This document shows positions 37,331 to 47,530 of a stretch of 64,000 nt of DNA, in pieces. Origin of the DNA: Gammaproteobacteria bacterium (lineage in GTDB: Bacteria > Pseudomonadota > Gammaproteobacteria > Enterobacterales > Psychrobiaceae); the NCBI GenBank assembly GCA_013214965.1, contig JABSRU010000020.1, forward strand, positions 1 through 64,000. The letters run 5' to 3'. Position 1 is the first letter of the stretch; each line of letters begins with the position of its first letter. A program made the position numbers and the translations under genes. Under the pieces are notes generated by a model. The model had not been told where the DNA came from and searched no databases. It saw only the letters and a program-made list of their open reading frames with translations.

Positions 37331-39225
37331 ACGACTTTATCTTAAATTTTCATTTACTGCGACCGTTGTGGTTATTAGCTACGATTCCTGCCCTGTTACT
37401 TGCGGTGTTATTGGCTAAAAACCATCGCCGCCATGGTCAATGGCACCAGTTTATTCCAGCACATTTAGCCAGCTTATTGATCGACAATAAAGTATCAAAA
37501 CTGTCATTAGTCCCCATCATCACCCTAGTGATCATCTGGTTATTGGCGATTGTTGCATTAAGTGGCCCAAGCTGGCAGAAAGTCACGCAACCACTATTTA
37601 AAGTAAACAGTGCCCAAGTCATCGTAATGGACATGTCATTATCGATGTACGCAACCGACATTAAACCTAATCGATTAACCCGAGCTCGCTTCAAGGTCAC
37701 TGATTTAATTAAATCATTTACCGAAGGTGAAACAGGTCTTGTTGCCTATGCTGGCGATGCTTTTGTGATTAGCCCAATGACCGAAGATGTCAATAATTTA
37801 CTTAATTTATTACCGGTATTAGCACCAGAGATAATGCCAGTATTAGGCAGTGATCCCGCCTCTGGCATTGAATCGGCGATCACGTTATTTGAACAGTCTC
37901 ATAAAAACAGCGGCGAAATCTATTTAATCAGTGATGGCATCACCAGTAGCCAACAACATCAAATTAGCCAATTACTAAGTGACAAAAAATATCAACTCCA
38001 TGTCTTAGCCATTGGCGGTCATCTTGATGCCCCAATCCAATTACCCAGTGGTGAATTGCTTAAAGATGCCAACGGAAATATTGTGCTACCTAAATTAAAC
38101 ACCCAACCTTTAAAATCGTTAGCCAAACAATTTGGCGGTCGTTTTAGCCTAATCACCCAAGATCGCGACGATATTGACTACTTAAGCCAACGGCAACAAT
38201 TTAACCAACCAACCTTAGAGCAAGAGCAAGAGCAATTTGGCGATCGTTGGCAAGAAGCAGGACCTTACCTGCTGCTATTAATACTACCTTTAGCCGCATT
38301 GGCTTTTCGCCGCGGTGTTATCATTAGTATCTTGCTTCTGACCAGTCCCCTATTCTTTAATTTAACCATTGCGCCAGTGTTTGCAGTAGAGCCAACTAAG
38401 CAATCTGTGACGATGAATCAATGGGATAGACTTTGGATCAACGATGACCAATTAGCGAGAAAGCAATTTAAGCAACAACAATTTGAACAGGCTGCCGCTA
38501 ACTTTAAAGACTCGCAATGGCAAGGTGCTAGCCATTACCAACAAGGTGATTATGAACAGGCATTGGCGGCATACTCTCAATCAACCACGGCGCAAAGCTT
38601 ATATAACCAAGGCAATAGCTTAATGCAAATGCAGCGTTACCAAGAAGCGATTGAGCGTTATCAGCAAGCACTAGTTAAGCAACCCGATTTAGACGCTGCC
38701 ACACAAAACACCGAGTTAGCTAATAAGCTACTTAAACAGCAGAAAAAACAACAACAAGACCAAAATAAATCGGACGGTGACAACCAAGATTCAGCCGACA
38801 AAGACTCTGATGACAAAGATTCAGATGACAACAATGAATCGACTGACGATAACCAACAACAATCTGACAAGGAAAATCAGTCATCGCAAAATGAGCAACA
38901 ATCATCGGACAGTCAAAGTGAGCCATCGAAGGAGAACGACCAAGCTTCTGAAGCAAATAAAAAGCCAACTGATGACGAGAGTAAGCAGGCACCCCAACAA
39001 CAAAAAGAAGTTGAACAAACTGAGCAAGAAGGTAAAGGTCAAGACGTTCACAAAGCGCCTTTATTCGACCCTAAAGAATTAAGTAAGGAACAACGACAAC
39101 GACTGCAACAACTGGTTAATAAAGTTAATGATGACCCCTCATTGCTGTTAAAAAACAAAATGGCGCTTGAAGCACGAAAGCGTCGTAATCAACGAGTATT
39201 AAATAAGGATAGAGTCAATTGGTAA
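37327..39225 (+). CDS. VWA-TPR fusion protein (BatB/BatC-like)
   Basis: A 632-aa membrane protein. Two N-terminal helices (about 11-30, 60-78) precede a VWA domain with MIDAS DMSLS at 102-106. Further helices follow at about 250-270 and 285-300, then a TPR region (about 365-450, AAANFKDSQWQGASHYQ and YNQGNSLMQMQRYQEAIERY). The tail (about 455-560) is a low-complexity Gln/Asp/Ser/Lys stretch, ending in a basic KMALEARKRRNQR segment. It thus joins BatB and BatC in one chain. I chose the TTG at 37327, which overlaps the previous TGA and has an ACGAGGA site before it. The longer in-frame TTG at 37255 has no ribosome site. Confidence 0.9.
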   Translation: MNDFILNFHLLRPLWLLATIPALLLAVLLAKNHRRHGQWHQFIPAHLASLLIDNKVSKLSLVPIITLVIIWLLAIVALSGPSWQKVTQPLFKVNSAQVIVMDMSLSMYATDIKPNRLTRARFKVTDLIKSFTEGETGLVAYAGDAFVISPMTEDVNNLLNLLPVLAPEIMPVLGSDPASGIESAITLFEQSHKNSGEIYLISDGITSSQQHQISQLLSDKKYQLHVLAIGGHLDAPIQLPSGELLKDANGNIVLPKLNTQPLKSLAKQFGGRFSLITQDRDDIDYLSQRQQFNQPTLEQEQEQFGDRWQEAGPYLLLLILPLAALAFRRGVIISILLLTSPLFFNLTIAPVFAVEPTKQSVTMNQWDRLWINDDQLARKQFKQQQFEQAAANFKDSQWQGASHYQQGDYEQALAAYSQSTTAQSLYNQGNSLMQMQRYQEAIERYQQALVKQPDLDAATQNTELANKLLKQQKKQQQDQNKSDGDNQDSADKDSDDKDSDDNNESTDDNQQQSDKENQSSQNEQQSSDSQSEPSKENDQASEANKKPTDDESKQAPQQQKEVEQTEQEGKGQDVHKAPLFDPKELSKEQRQRLQQLVNKVNDDPSLLLKNKMALEARKRRNQRVLNKDRVNW

Positions 39226-40889
39226 TGCGCATTTTAATCATATTATTCACCCTGTTAACACCAGTTTGCCACGCATTAAGCTCTCTAACAGCCAATGTCG
39301 ATCGCAATCCAGCCATGGCCGGTGAAACGATTGTATTAACGATTTCTGCCGACGACAACATCAATGCTAATAAGCTCGACACTTCGGCACTGCTACAGCA
39401 ATTTGTAGTTGGTCAAACCCAAGTGAGCCGAAATACTCAAGTCATTAATGGCAAAATTTCCAGACAATCACGTTGGATTATTCACCTCATCGCCCGCCAA
39501 CCTGGTCAATACACGATTCCAACCTTTAATATTGCAGGTGTTAGTAGCCAACCTATTTCTCTGAAGGTCGTTAAGACGGTGAGCAGCGATCACAGCAACC
39601 AAAAGAACCAAGAGGTCATGCTTAAAACGCAGTTATCGGCGAATAGTGTCTATATTGGGCAACAATTGGTCTATACCCTAAAGCTTTACATTGGGACTTC
39701 TTTACAGCGCGCGCAACTGCAAACACCAGAACTCGCCAATGCCGAAATTACTCAACTGGGAGAAGATGCTGATAGTAATGAAATAGTCAACGGTCGACGT
39801 TATCGAGTGATTACTCGCCGTTACAGCATTCGACCGAACGTTGCAGGACATGTCGAGCTTCAGGGTAGTATTTTCCGTGGGGATATAGCACTGGGTAAAA
39901 CGGGATTTTTTGGCAACGGTCGTTCCAAGCCAATGACCCTAGTCAGTGATAACCACCGACTAGAGATTAAAGCGATTCCCGAAGACTTCCCTGGGCCTTG
40001 GTTAGTCAGTGACATGGTGATTTTGGAGCAAAAATGGGAGCAACCAACCCGCTTTCAAGTAGGCCATCCGATTACCCGTACCCTGACATTGACCGCAACG
40101 AATGTCACTAAGGAACAGTTACCAACGTTAGATATTAAGCATGGCGCTAATCTTCAGGCTTATCCTGATAAACCGGTGAGTGAACAAATGCTCAAAGGGG
40201 ATATTATCATTGCACAACGGATTCAAAAAATAGCGATAATCCCTTCGACAGCTGGACCAATGACTATTCCAACCGTCCGGATCCCTTGGTTCAACTCAGT
40301 AACGGAAAAAACTGAATGGGCGACCATTGCGGCGATGGAAGTTAACATAGAGCCAAGTAGTGAAATCGCGCAGCCTTTAGCACCAATTCCTCAAGTCGTA
40401 CCCGTGGTTAATCCCGTAGCGACGCCAACGGTTGCCCCCACGGTTATGACCCATTCGCCAACACTTAAATATTGGATGGTTGCTTGTCTCTTACTCGCGA
40501 TATTATCGATGGTACTCATGATGTTATTCCTGCGTAGCCGCCAGCAATTACAACGATTCAAACAACATCAAGTCAGGGTTAAAGCAGTAAATTGCCACGA
40601 TGATTATTGGTCATCACTCAAGCTCGCGCTAGAAAATAAAGATATCGCTGCCATTATACAATTGCTACCCTTATGGCTTAAGCAGCAGCATAATATTTCG
40701 CAACGACAGTTTGAAGAGAAAGAGCCAGATCTGTATCAAGTATACCAAGAGCTATTAGCCAATCGGTATTCCAGTGGCGTCAGGCAACAACAAACATCGC
40801 TCAAGCCATTAATAAAATGTATTTTAACGTTAAAACAACAAGCAAAATTAAGTGATAAAACAGTGAATTCACTCTATCCAAAAAATTAA
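39225..40889 (+). CDS. BatD-like membrane protein
   Basis: A protein of about 554 aa with a signal peptide (MRILIILFTLLTPVCHA), an immunoglobulin-like extracytoplasmic region containing repeated LxxNSVYIGQQLVYTLKLY and GHPITRTLTLTATNV segments (the BatD/oxygen-tolerance family signature), a membrane helix (about 415-440) and a basic cytoplasmic tail. The ATG at 39225 overlaps the stop of the VWA-TPR gene as TAATG. A TTG two codons earlier (39219) has slightly better spacing to AAGGA, so the start is uncertain by two codons. It closes the Bat operon proper. Confidence 0.88.
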   Translation: MRILIILFTLLTPVCHALSSLTANVDRNPAMAGETIVLTISADDNINANKLDTSALLQQFVVGQTQVSRNTQVINGKISRQSRWIIHLIARQPGQYTIPTFNIAGVSSQPISLKVVKTVSSDHSNQKNQEVMLKTQLSANSVYIGQQLVYTLKLYIGTSLQRAQLQTPELANAEITQLGEDADSNEIVNGRRYRVITRRYSIRPNVAGHVELQGSIFRGDIALGKTGFFGNGRSKPMTLVSDNHRLEIKAIPEDFPGPWLVSDMVILEQKWEQPTRFQVGHPITRTLTLTATNVTKEQLPTLDIKHGANLQAYPDKPVSEQMLKGDIIIAQRIQKIAIIPSTAGPMTIPTVRIPWFNSVTEKTEWATIAAMEVNIEPSSEIAQPLAPIPQVVPVVNPVATPTVAPTVMTHSPTLKYWMVACLLLAILSMVLMMLFLRSRQQLQRFKQHQVRVKAVNCHDDYWSSLKLALENKDIAAIIQLLPLWLKQQHNISQRQFEEKEPDLYQVYQELLANRYSSGVRQQQTSLKPLIKCILTLKQQAKLSDKTVNSLYPKN

Positions 40890-40939
40890 ATATCACAAAT
40901 TAATCACGACAATGAAATTAATTATAAAGTGAGGCGGTC

Positions 40940-41443
40940 TTGAATAGAGAGCAATCGATGAAAGATAAATATCATCAGTTAGTCAATCAGTACCAGCGTG
41001 ATCTATTCCGTTATGCCGTTTGGCTTACTGGCGATAAGCAAGTGGCTGAAGACATTTTACAGGAGACGTTTCTCAGGGCATGGCGCAGCATTGAACAACT
41101 TAATGATATTGATGCCGCAAAATCATGGCTGATTACCATTTTAAGGCGTGAGAATGCACGGCGGTTCGAACGTAAACAATTACACATGGTCGATGTTGAT
41201 ACCGAGCTCATTGTTGATCAACACAATGCTTACGAAGCAGAGCAACAACAAGACCAGCTTCAGCAATCAATCATGATGCTCGCCAGCGAATATCGTGAAC
41301 CGTTAATGTTACAGGTTATCGCTGGTTACAGTGGTGACGAAATAGCGAAGCAATTAAACATGAACAAGAACACCGTAATGACCCGGTTATTCAGGGCAAA
41401 AAAACAACTCATGCAAATTATGAACATCACAGGAGACGAGTAG
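40940..41443 (+). CDS. ECF-type RNA polymerase sigma factor
   Basis: A 167-aa sigma-70 family protein of the extracytoplasmic-function class. Region 2 is at about 15-75 (DLFRYAVWLTGD, AEDILQETFLRAWRS). Region 4 is at about 105-160 (LASEYREPLMLQVIAGYSGDEIA, NMNKNTVMTRLFRAKKQL), with a helix-turn-helix. Regions 1.1 and 3 are absent. TTG at 40940 has a GAGG site 5 nt upstream; ATG at 40958 is the alternative. It is 50 nt downstream of batD and 3 nt before the anti-sigma gene, so it is probably cotranscribed with the Bat genes or drives them. Confidence 0.93.
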   Translation: MNREQSMKDKYHQLVNQYQRDLFRYAVWLTGDKQVAEDILQETFLRAWRSIEQLNDIDAAKSWLITILRRENARRFERKQLHMVDVDTELIVDQHNAYEAEQQQDQLQQSIMMLASEYREPLMLQVIAGYSGDEIAKQLNMNKNTVMTRLFRAKKQLMQIMNITGDE

Positions 41444-41446
41444 CGA

Positions 41447-42172
41447 ATGAATAACGATTTTTATCAAATAGCGATCTCAGATCCCGATTGTCAAGCGTTA
41501 GATTTTTTACAAGCGATCAAAAACGACCCCACACTTGCAGCCGTTATGAAACAGTCTAAGCAGCTTAATCAACAGCTTAGTTCGACTTTTTCGCAGTTAG
41601 AACCCAGTGAAGCTTTCAGTAAAAAATTGCATGGCATTTGTAATGAGTCCCCTGTTGAGTTAAATAAACCTCAGTCAGAGAAAAAGACTAAAGCCTACCC
41701 GATGATTGCGTTAGCTGCCTCATTCTTTGTCGCCGCGATTTCATTTACCTTGTGGAAAACCAACTTTAATCATCATAATAACTTGTCGGTTCATGCGTTA
41801 TCGCATTCTGCTCATGCTGAATATTTTGCTAAAATTTCTAATGAAATACCTAGCCTGCAAAGTGTAAACTATCGTTTAAAAGATTTTGGTAACCAACTCA
41901 GTCACCACTTAGATAATTTAGTTTGGTTTAAAAATTGTACCTTTGAAGGGGTCGACAGCTTACACTTAGTACTCAACGGTAAGCAAGGAAGGGTCAATGT
42001 TTATGTGATCCCGAAAAATCAGGAGTTCTCGATCGACAAGCAATTTAACAGTAAGAATTATCATGGTGTGGCTAAAGAGCTAGGCAATGCTTACTTACTC
42101 ATTGTCGGAGAAAATGACGAACGATTACAACCTTACCAACAACAATTATCCAATGCGTTAATTAGTATTTAA
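41447..42172 (+). CDS. DUF3379 family anti-sigma factor
   Basis: A 241-aa single-pass membrane protein. The N-terminal cytoplasmic part (1-80) has the DUF3379 pattern of Asp/Gln-rich helices, with Cys14 in the NDFYQIAISDPDC block. A membrane helix follows at about 85-105 (YPMIALAASFFVAAISFTLW), then a periplasmic domain with one Cys (WFKNCTFEGV). Its position directly after an ECF sigma gene suggests it sequesters that sigma factor and releases it on an envelope signal. This is inference; the DUF3379 call comes from pattern and context. Confidence 0.82.
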   Translation: MNNDFYQIAISDPDCQALDFLQAIKNDPTLAAVMKQSKQLNQQLSSTFSQLEPSEAFSKKLHGICNESPVELNKPQSEKKTKAYPMIALAASFFVAAISFTLWKTNFNHHNNLSVHALSHSAHAEYFAKISNEIPSLQSVNYRLKDFGNQLSHHLDNLVWFKNCTFEGVDSLHLVLNGKQGRVNVYVIPKNQEFSIDKQFNSKNYHGVAKELGNAYLLIVGENDERLQPYQQQLSNALISI

Positions 42173-42270
42173 CCTGATGGTTTGCTTTTAATTAAACACC
42201 TTAAAATTAAAATAATCTATATATCATTTTGATACAAAGCTCTTTATCCCGAGTTCAGGTTATTTAAATA

Positions 42271-42302
42271 AAAAAACCGATAGATTAACTATCGGTTTTT
42301 TT
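42271..42302. terminator. bidirectional terminator between the anti-sigma gene and purF
   Basis: Perfect 13-bp arms (A6CCGATAG, loop ATTAA, CTATCGGT6) between two convergent genes, with A and T tracts on the correct sides for both strands. Confidence 0.95.
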
Positions 42303-42313
42303 ATATCCGGTAA

Positions 42314-43828
42314 TTATGCACCTTCATTGTGTAAATCAATATTAGTGATTTCTACCGTACTTGTATTTGTTTTAGCATCATCGTTACGTAAACCAGCAGC
42401 GCGATCTAAATACTCCTGATTAATATCACCAGTGACATAATGACCATTGAACACTGAGGTTTCAAATTCAGTGATCTCCGGGTTTCCCTGAGCAACAGCA
42501 GCAACTAGATCTTCAATATCTTGATAAATCAAGGCATCAGCACCAATCAATTTAGCCACTTCATCTACGTCACGACCGTGGGCGATTAATTCAGTCACCG
42601 TTGGCATGTCAATACCATAAACATTTGGAAAACGTATTTCAGGGGCTGCCGAGGCGAAATAGACCTTAGCCGCGCCGGACTCACGAGCCATATTAATAAT
42701 TTGCTCAGAGGTGGTGCCTCGCACGATTGAATCATCAACCAATAAAACATTTTTACCGGCAAACTCACTTGGGATAGCATTGAGTTTACGACGAACGGAT
42801 TTACGGCGCATCACTTGACCAGGCATAATAAACGTACGCCCAATATAGCGATTCTTCACGAAACCTTGACGGTAAGGTAAATTTAACTCGGTAGCAATTT
42901 CAAGGGCAACATCACAAGAGGTTTCAGGAATAGGTATCACCACATCAATGTCGAGATCGTGCCATTGCTTAGCAATTTTCTGGCCTAACTTACGACCCAT
43001 ATTAAGTCGAGCCTGATAAACCGACACCTTATCAATAAATGAGTCAGGGCGGGCAAAATAAACATATTCGAAAATACACGGTGCAAACTTAGGGTTGTCA
43101 CTGCATTGCTGAGTATGTAACTGACCCTTGTTGTCGACATATATCGCTTCGCCTGGCGCAACATCACGGGTAAATGTAAAGCCGACCGCATCAAGTGCTA
43201 CACTCTCAGAGGCGACCATATACTCCATTTTATCATTCTCAATTCGCTCGCCAATAACCAACGGACGAATACCATAGGGGTCACGAAAAGCAACCATACC
43301 ATGGCCAATAATTAGCGCAACGGCGGCGTAAGCACCTTTGACCAGTTTATGAGTCTCTTTAACAGCCTTAAATACATCATTCGGCTGAAGTACCATCGCG
43401 GGATTGACCGATAACTCATGGGCAAAGACATTGAGTAATATTTCCGAATCAGAATTAGTATTGATATGACGACGGGCAACATTAAATAAATAATCTTGCA
43501 ATTCAACTGCATTGGTTAAATTACCATTATGAGCTAGGGTAATACCAAAAGGGGAATTAACATAAAAAGGTTGCGCCTCAGCCGAGGTAGATGTGCCAGC
43601 AGTTGGGTATCGTACATGTCCTATTCCCGTTGAGCCTTGCAACCGATTCATATGTTTTTCTTCAAACACATCACGGACTAAGCCATTAGCTTTACGTAAT
43701 CTAAAGTTACCATTATCAACGGTACAAATTCCCGCAGCATCTTGACCACGATGTTGCAATACCGTTAACGCATCATAAATTGATTGATTGACCGCCGAAT
43801 AAGCGACTACACCAACAACACCACACAT
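42314..43828 (-). CDS. purF: amidophosphoribosyltransferase PurF
   Basis: First committed enzyme of purine synthesis: converts PRPP and glutamine to phosphoribosylamine. It is 504 aa (E. coli 505). The N-terminal glutaminase uses Cys2 of MCGVVGVV after Met removal, with the RGQDAAGI and [11 protein letters not shown] motifs. The C-terminal phosphoribosyltransferase domain has the PRPP loop [14 protein letters not shown] (about 363-376). It follows cvpA after 44 nt, as in E. coli. No PurR-type box is visible upstream of either gene. Confidence 0.97.
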   Translation of the reverse strand: MCGVVGVVAYSAVNQSIYDALTVLQHRGQDAAGICTVDNGNFRLRKANGLVRDVFEEKHMNRLQGSTGIGHVRYPTAGTSTSAEAQPFYVNSPFGITLAHNGNLTNAVELQDYLFNVARRHINTNSDSEILLNVFAHELSVNPAMVLQPNDVFKAVKETHKLVKGAYAAVALIIGHGMVAFRDPYGIRPLVIGERIENDKMEYMVASESVALDAVGFTFTRDVAPGEAIYVDNKGQLHTQQCSDNPKFAPCIFEYVYFARPDSFIDKVSVYQARLNMGRKLGQKIAKQWHDLDIDVVIPIPETSCDVALEIATELNLPYRQGFVKNRYIGRTFIMPGQVMRRKSVRRKLNAIPSEFAGKNVLLVDDSIVRGTTSEQIINMARESGAAKVYFASAAPEIRFPNVYGIDMPTVTELIAHGRDVDEVAKLIGADALIYQDIEDLVAAVAQGNPEITEFETSVFNGHYVTGDINQEYLDRAAGLRNDDAKTNTSTVEITNIDLHNEGA

Positions 43829-43872
43829 ATCAAATCCTCTCTCGGCTATGATTCCGAGTTTATTTAAATCGC

Positions 43873-44370
43873 TTAACTAGGTTTAGGTAAAAAACTCGAG
43901 TTTTGCTTTAGGTACTCGAAAAACCATTCAATAACAACTCCAAACTCTGGAATTAATGTCGACTCACGCCACCATTTTGCGTTTGAAAACGTGGTGAATG
44001 AATCGATAGCAAACAATAATGCGGCAACCACTAACACGCCTCTTATTGCGCCAAATACTAAGCCAAATACGCGATCGGTGCCCGATAATCCGGTTTTAAT
44101 CACTAATTGACTAATCACATAATTAACCATTGCCCCTAAAATCAGACAACTAATAAATAATGCAACCACGGCAAGTGCGTTACGCAACATCGGATCTTGA
44201 ATTTGCGTAAAGAATACCGCCAAATCAGCATGAAACTTACTGGCAATAAAAAAAGCAACAAACCAAACAACCAAAGACATGGCTTCTTTGACAAAGCCAC
44301 GGGTTAAACTAATCAACGTTGAAAAAACGATGATGATCAAGATCGCATAATCTACCCAAGCCATACTCAT
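43873..44370 (-). CDS. cvpA: CvpA family inner membrane protein
   Basis: A 165-aa membrane protein (E. coli CvpA 162) with four hydrophobic helices (about 6-24, 27-45, 64-85, 103-122) and the N-terminal [25 protein letters not shown] block typical of the family. It is linked to colicin V export and to envelope stress and purine-related phenotypes, but its biochemical role is unknown. It is upstream of purF in the folC-dedD-cvpA-purF run. Confidence 0.95.
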   Translation of the reverse strand: MSMAWVDYAILIIIVFSTLISLTRGFVKEAMSLVVWFVAFFIASKFHADLAVFFTQIQDPMLRNALAVVALFISCLILGAMVNYVISQLVIKTGLSGTDRVFGLVFGAIRGVLVVAALLFAIDSFTTFSNAKWWRESTLIPEFGVVIEWFFEYLKQNSSFLPKPS

Positions 44371-44468
44371 AAGTGTGACGCCGATAACATTTTGGCGCGA
44401 ATTCTACCAAGATTTTTGAAAATTTCTAGCATAAGTTTTACCTATTTTTATAATTGTACAAAGATTGA

Positions 44469-45074
44469 TTACTTTTGGGTCGGACGATAAGCAGAAATAT
44501 AACCGGACTCATTGATGATTTTCTTCAATTTTTCCTGAGTTTTTATTAGATATTGTTTATTAAATGATGGACCGACAAATACTTTGCTGGTTTGCCCTGC
44601 TCGCGGACGACTAGGGACACTAAACGCCGTAAATTTGTGCTTTCTCAGTTTAAGCAGTAATGCCTTCACGTTTTTTGGTTCTTTAAAGCTACCCACGGTA
44701 ATTACCCAGCTATTTTTGGCCACAACTGATGGCTTAGGTTTAATAATGGGTGAAGTCTTAACGGTTGGAGCTGACGTAGTTTTAGTGTTAACTGTTGGTT
44801 TTGGTTTACTTACTTCAGCAACTGACTTTTTTTCTGTCTTAATCATCACTTTCGATGGTGTTTGTTGTTCGCTTAGCGTATTAACCGGGGGAATGATAAT
44901 TTCTGGTTGAATTTTACTTAAATCAGGCGCTTGATACGTTGGTTTAACTGGAATAGTCGAAAAATCATCGCGCAGTTGTTGTTTTTTACCATCGAGAATA
45001 TTTGGCAGAAAAATAATGGCAATGGTAAATAAAACAATGGTACCCACGACTCTGTTTTTTATTTGATCGGTCAA
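44469..45074 (-). CDS. dedD: SPOR domain protein DedD
   Basis: A 201-aa single-pass inner-membrane protein. It has a short cytoplasmic basic N-terminus (MTDQIKNRVVG), a membrane helix (about 9-26), a Pro/Thr/Lys/Val-rich periplasmic linker (about 45-118) and a C-terminal SPOR domain (about 120-198, WVITVGSFKEPKNVKALLLKL and the SKVFVGPS turn). SPOR domains bind denuded glycan at the septum and DedD supports cell constriction. It is 90 nt after folC, in the conserved operon. Confidence 0.93.
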   Translation of the reverse strand: MTDQIKNRVVGTIVLFTIAIIFLPNILDGKKQQLRDDFSTIPVKPTYQAPDLSKIQPEIIIPPVNTLSEQQTPSKVMIKTEKKSVAEVSKPKPTVNTKTTSAPTVKTSPIIKPKPSVVAKNSWVITVGSFKEPKNVKALLLKLRKHKFTAFSVPSRPRAGQTSKVFVGPSFNKQYLIKTQEKLKKIINESGYISAYRPTQK

Positions 45075-45164
45075 GACTTTAAATCCTTGTGAAATAGCTT
45101 TCAGCTAATAGGATAAAGTAATTATTTAGCAAAATCTAGCATTGGCAGTGAATGCCAAAGGCAT

Positions 45165-46415
45165 TCACTCGATAATACATTTTAATACTTCGGCGACTGT
45201 AAAAAAAGAACCGAACACTAATATAAGATCATTGGATTTTGCTGCTAATTTTGCGTTAGCCAAGGCAGCATTGACTGAATGATATTGGGTAAATTGTGCG
45301 GTGCTCGGTAACGATTGTGCTAATAACTGTGCCTTCGCACCTCGGGCAACATCCAAATCAGCCAAATACCAATGGTTCACTTGCTCTGCCACCAATTTTA
45401 GGGTCGACTGACTGTCTTTATCACCTAACATCGCGCACACACAATGAACCTGTTCAAAGTCCTGGTGCTTAAGCCAATTAGCAAGATACCCTCCCGCTTG
45501 AGGATTATGAGCAACATCAAGCACAATTTCTGGTGATGACCCAATCGATTGTAAACGACCAGGTAACACCGTAGTGGCTAACACCTGATGAATTTTTTCA
45601 ACACTAAAATTAAGTCCCAGCAACGCAAACACCTGCAACGCTGTCGATGCATTTGTTATAGGTAATTTAGTCACCGGTAAATTACTGAGACATTGCTGCT
45701 CAGTGCGCCACATCCAATGCTGCCCCGTCACTTTTTCGTTGAAATCGACCGTTTTGTACAAAATATCACAATGTAATTTTTTGGCATGATCCACCAGCGT
45801 TTGCGGTGGATTAGGTTCACCGCATACAACACGCTGATGCTGACGAAATATTCCCGCTTTCTCAAAAGCCACTAGTTCACGGGTATCTCCGAGCCAAGCT
45901 TGATGATCGAGATCGATGGTGGTAATCACCGCGACTTCGGCATCGACAATATTGGTCGAGTCTAAACGACCACCGAGCCCAACTTCAAGGATCAAAAAAT
46001 CGACATCAAGATCGGCCATGATTTTAAGCGCTGCTAAGGTATTAAACTCAAAATAAGTCAATTCGGTATCATCACGGCCGCTATTGATATAGCGCAGCGC
46101 ATCAACATGATAATGATCGTCAAGCTCCTGACCATTTATCCGTAATCTCTCGTTATAGCGAATAATATGCGGTGAACTAAACACCCCTGTGGTAGCACCC
46201 GATGCTAAAATTAATTGTTCGATATAGGCACAGGTCGAACCTTTACCATTGGTACCGCCGACTAAAATGATTCGGCCACGAGGGTTTAGCAAGTTTAATT
46301 GATTGGCCACTTGTTTGACTCGGTCTAAACCAAGTTCAATTTCCTGTGGATGAATGGATTCTAAATAGCAAAGCCAGTCATCAAGTGACTGGCTTTGAGT
46401 TGAAAAATTTGACAT
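45165..46415 (-). CDS. folC: folylpolyglutamate synthase / dihydrofolate synthase
   Basis: Adds glutamate to dihydropteroate and to folates. The P-loop is GTNGKGST at 54-61 and the second Mur-ligase-like motif LEVGLGGRLDSTN (about 125-137) is intact. With the ATG at 46415 the protein is 416 aa (E. coli 422), and its N-terminus aligns with the family (SLDDWLCYLE...IHP). An earlier in-frame ATG at 46454 would overlap accD and add 13 Lys-rich residues with no homology, so I reject it. It lies 10 nt after the accD stop. Confidence 0.95.
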   Translation of the reverse strand: MSNFSTQSQSLDDWLCYLESIHPQEIELGLDRVKQVANQLNLLNPRGRIILVGGTNGKGSTCAYIEQLILASGATTGVFSSPHIIRYNERLRINGQELDDHYHVDALRYINSGRDDTELTYFEFNTLAALKIMADLDVDFLILEVGLGGRLDSTNIVDAEVAVITTIDLDHQAWLGDTRELVAFEKAGIFRQHQRVVCGEPNPPQTLVDHAKKLHCDILYKTVDFNEKVTGQHWMWRTEQQCLSNLPVTKLPITNASTALQVFALLGLNFSVEKIHQVLATTVLPGRLQSIGSSPEIVLDVAHNPQAGGYLANWLKHQDFEQVHCVCAMLGDKDSQSTLKLVAEQVNHWYLADLDVARGAKAQLLAQSLPSTAQFTQYHSVNAALANAKLAAKSNDLILVFGSFFTVAEVLKCIIE

Positions 46416-46425
46416 AAAATTCTTT

Positions 46426-47304
46426 TTATTCGACTTCTTCTTGAACAGCGTCATGATGCGTCATTTTTGTTAATAGACGAGCAATAGTATTACGCATCTC
46501 ACGACGATCGATAATCATATCGATCGCACCTTTTTCTAACAAAAATTCACTACGTTGAAAACCTTCAGGTAATGTTTCACGTACTGTTTGTTCAATAACT
46601 CGAGGCCCAGCAAAACCAATTAAAGCTTTTGGTTCAGCAATGTTAATATCACCAAGCATCGCAAGGCTCGCTGAAACGCCACCCATAGTTGGGTCTGTTA
46701 ATACTGAAATGTATGGTAAACCTCGTTCACTCATCCGATGCAGTACCGCACTTGTTTTTGCCATTTGCATCAGAGACATTAACGCCTCTTGCATGCGAGC
46801 ACCACCACTGGTCGAGAAACAAATCAATGGCATGTTATTTTCTAAACACAATTCAGCCGCGGCGACAAAACGCGCACCAACAACCGACGCCATCGAGCCA
46901 CCCATAAATGCAAATTCAAAAGAAACAGCCGCCACAGGCATTCCTTTTAGAGTCCCTGACATTGCAACCATCGCATCAGTTTCTTTACTTGATTTTTGAG
47001 CCGCAGAAATACGATCTTTATATTTTTTGGTATCTTTAAACTTCAATAAATCTTTTGGTTGTAAATCCGCCGCTAACTCGGTGGTTGAATCCATATCAAG
47101 GAAAGAATTCAAACGCGCACGCGCGGTAATCCGCATGTGATGGTCACACTTAGGACACACTTCTAAACTGCGTTCGAGCTCAACCCGGTAAATAATCTGA
47201 TCACAGCTAGCACATTTACTCCACACACCTTCAGGAATATTGGCACGACGTTGATTACTAATACCTGTCGGTAGCATTTTTTCTATTTTTTCTATCCAGC
47301 TCAT
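46426..47304 (-). CDS. accD: acetyl-CoA carboxylase carboxyltransferase subunit beta
   Basis: A 292-aa beta subunit that with AccA transfers the carboxyl group from biotin to acetyl-CoA to form malonyl-CoA. The N-terminal zinc ribbon has Cys31, Cys34, Cys50 and Cys53. The crotonase-like carboxyltransferase core contains [17 protein letters not shown] and [22 protein letters not shown]. It starts a transcription unit leading into folC after a 226-nt gap from truA. E. coli has dedA between truA and accD; it is absent here. Confidence 0.97.
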   Translation of the reverse strand: MSWIEKIEKMLPTGISNQRRANIPEGVWSKCASCDQIIYRVELERSLEVCPKCDHHMRITARARLNSFLDMDSTTELAADLQPKDLLKFKDTKKYKDRISAAQKSSKETDAMVAMSGTLKGMPVAAVSFEFAFMGGSMASVVGARFVAAAELCLENNMPLICFSTSGGARMQEALMSLMQMAKTSAVLHRMSERGLPYISVLTDPTMGGVSASLAMLGDINIAEPKALIGFAGPRVIEQTVRETLPEGFQRSEFLLEKGAIDMIIDRREMRNTIARLLTKMTHHDAVQEEVE

Positions 47305-47530
47305 AAATAATTTCCCATGAGTTATGTCATTTGTTATGAATGCAAAAAGTTTAGCTTAAGCTATTGCTTTTTTCCGGTTATTTGAAGAAAACAAATTACA
47401 AATCTAAAATCATGGGACATTAAAACACAGAGTTATAGCAGATTCATACAAAAAACTGGTCTTACCCTTGGTCTATACAACCAATTAGACTTGTTCCTAT
47501 CTCTTTGATAACTCGATCGTTAAATGTTTG

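Noticed and set aside
44371-44468. Searched for a PurR box upstream of cvpA-purF
   Set aside because: No ACGCAAACGTTTTCGT-like palindrome is visible.
46416-46454. Longer folC starting at ATG 46454 inside accD
   Set aside because: Adds only Lys/Asn-rich residues and overlaps accD; the ATG at 46415 aligns with the family N-terminus.
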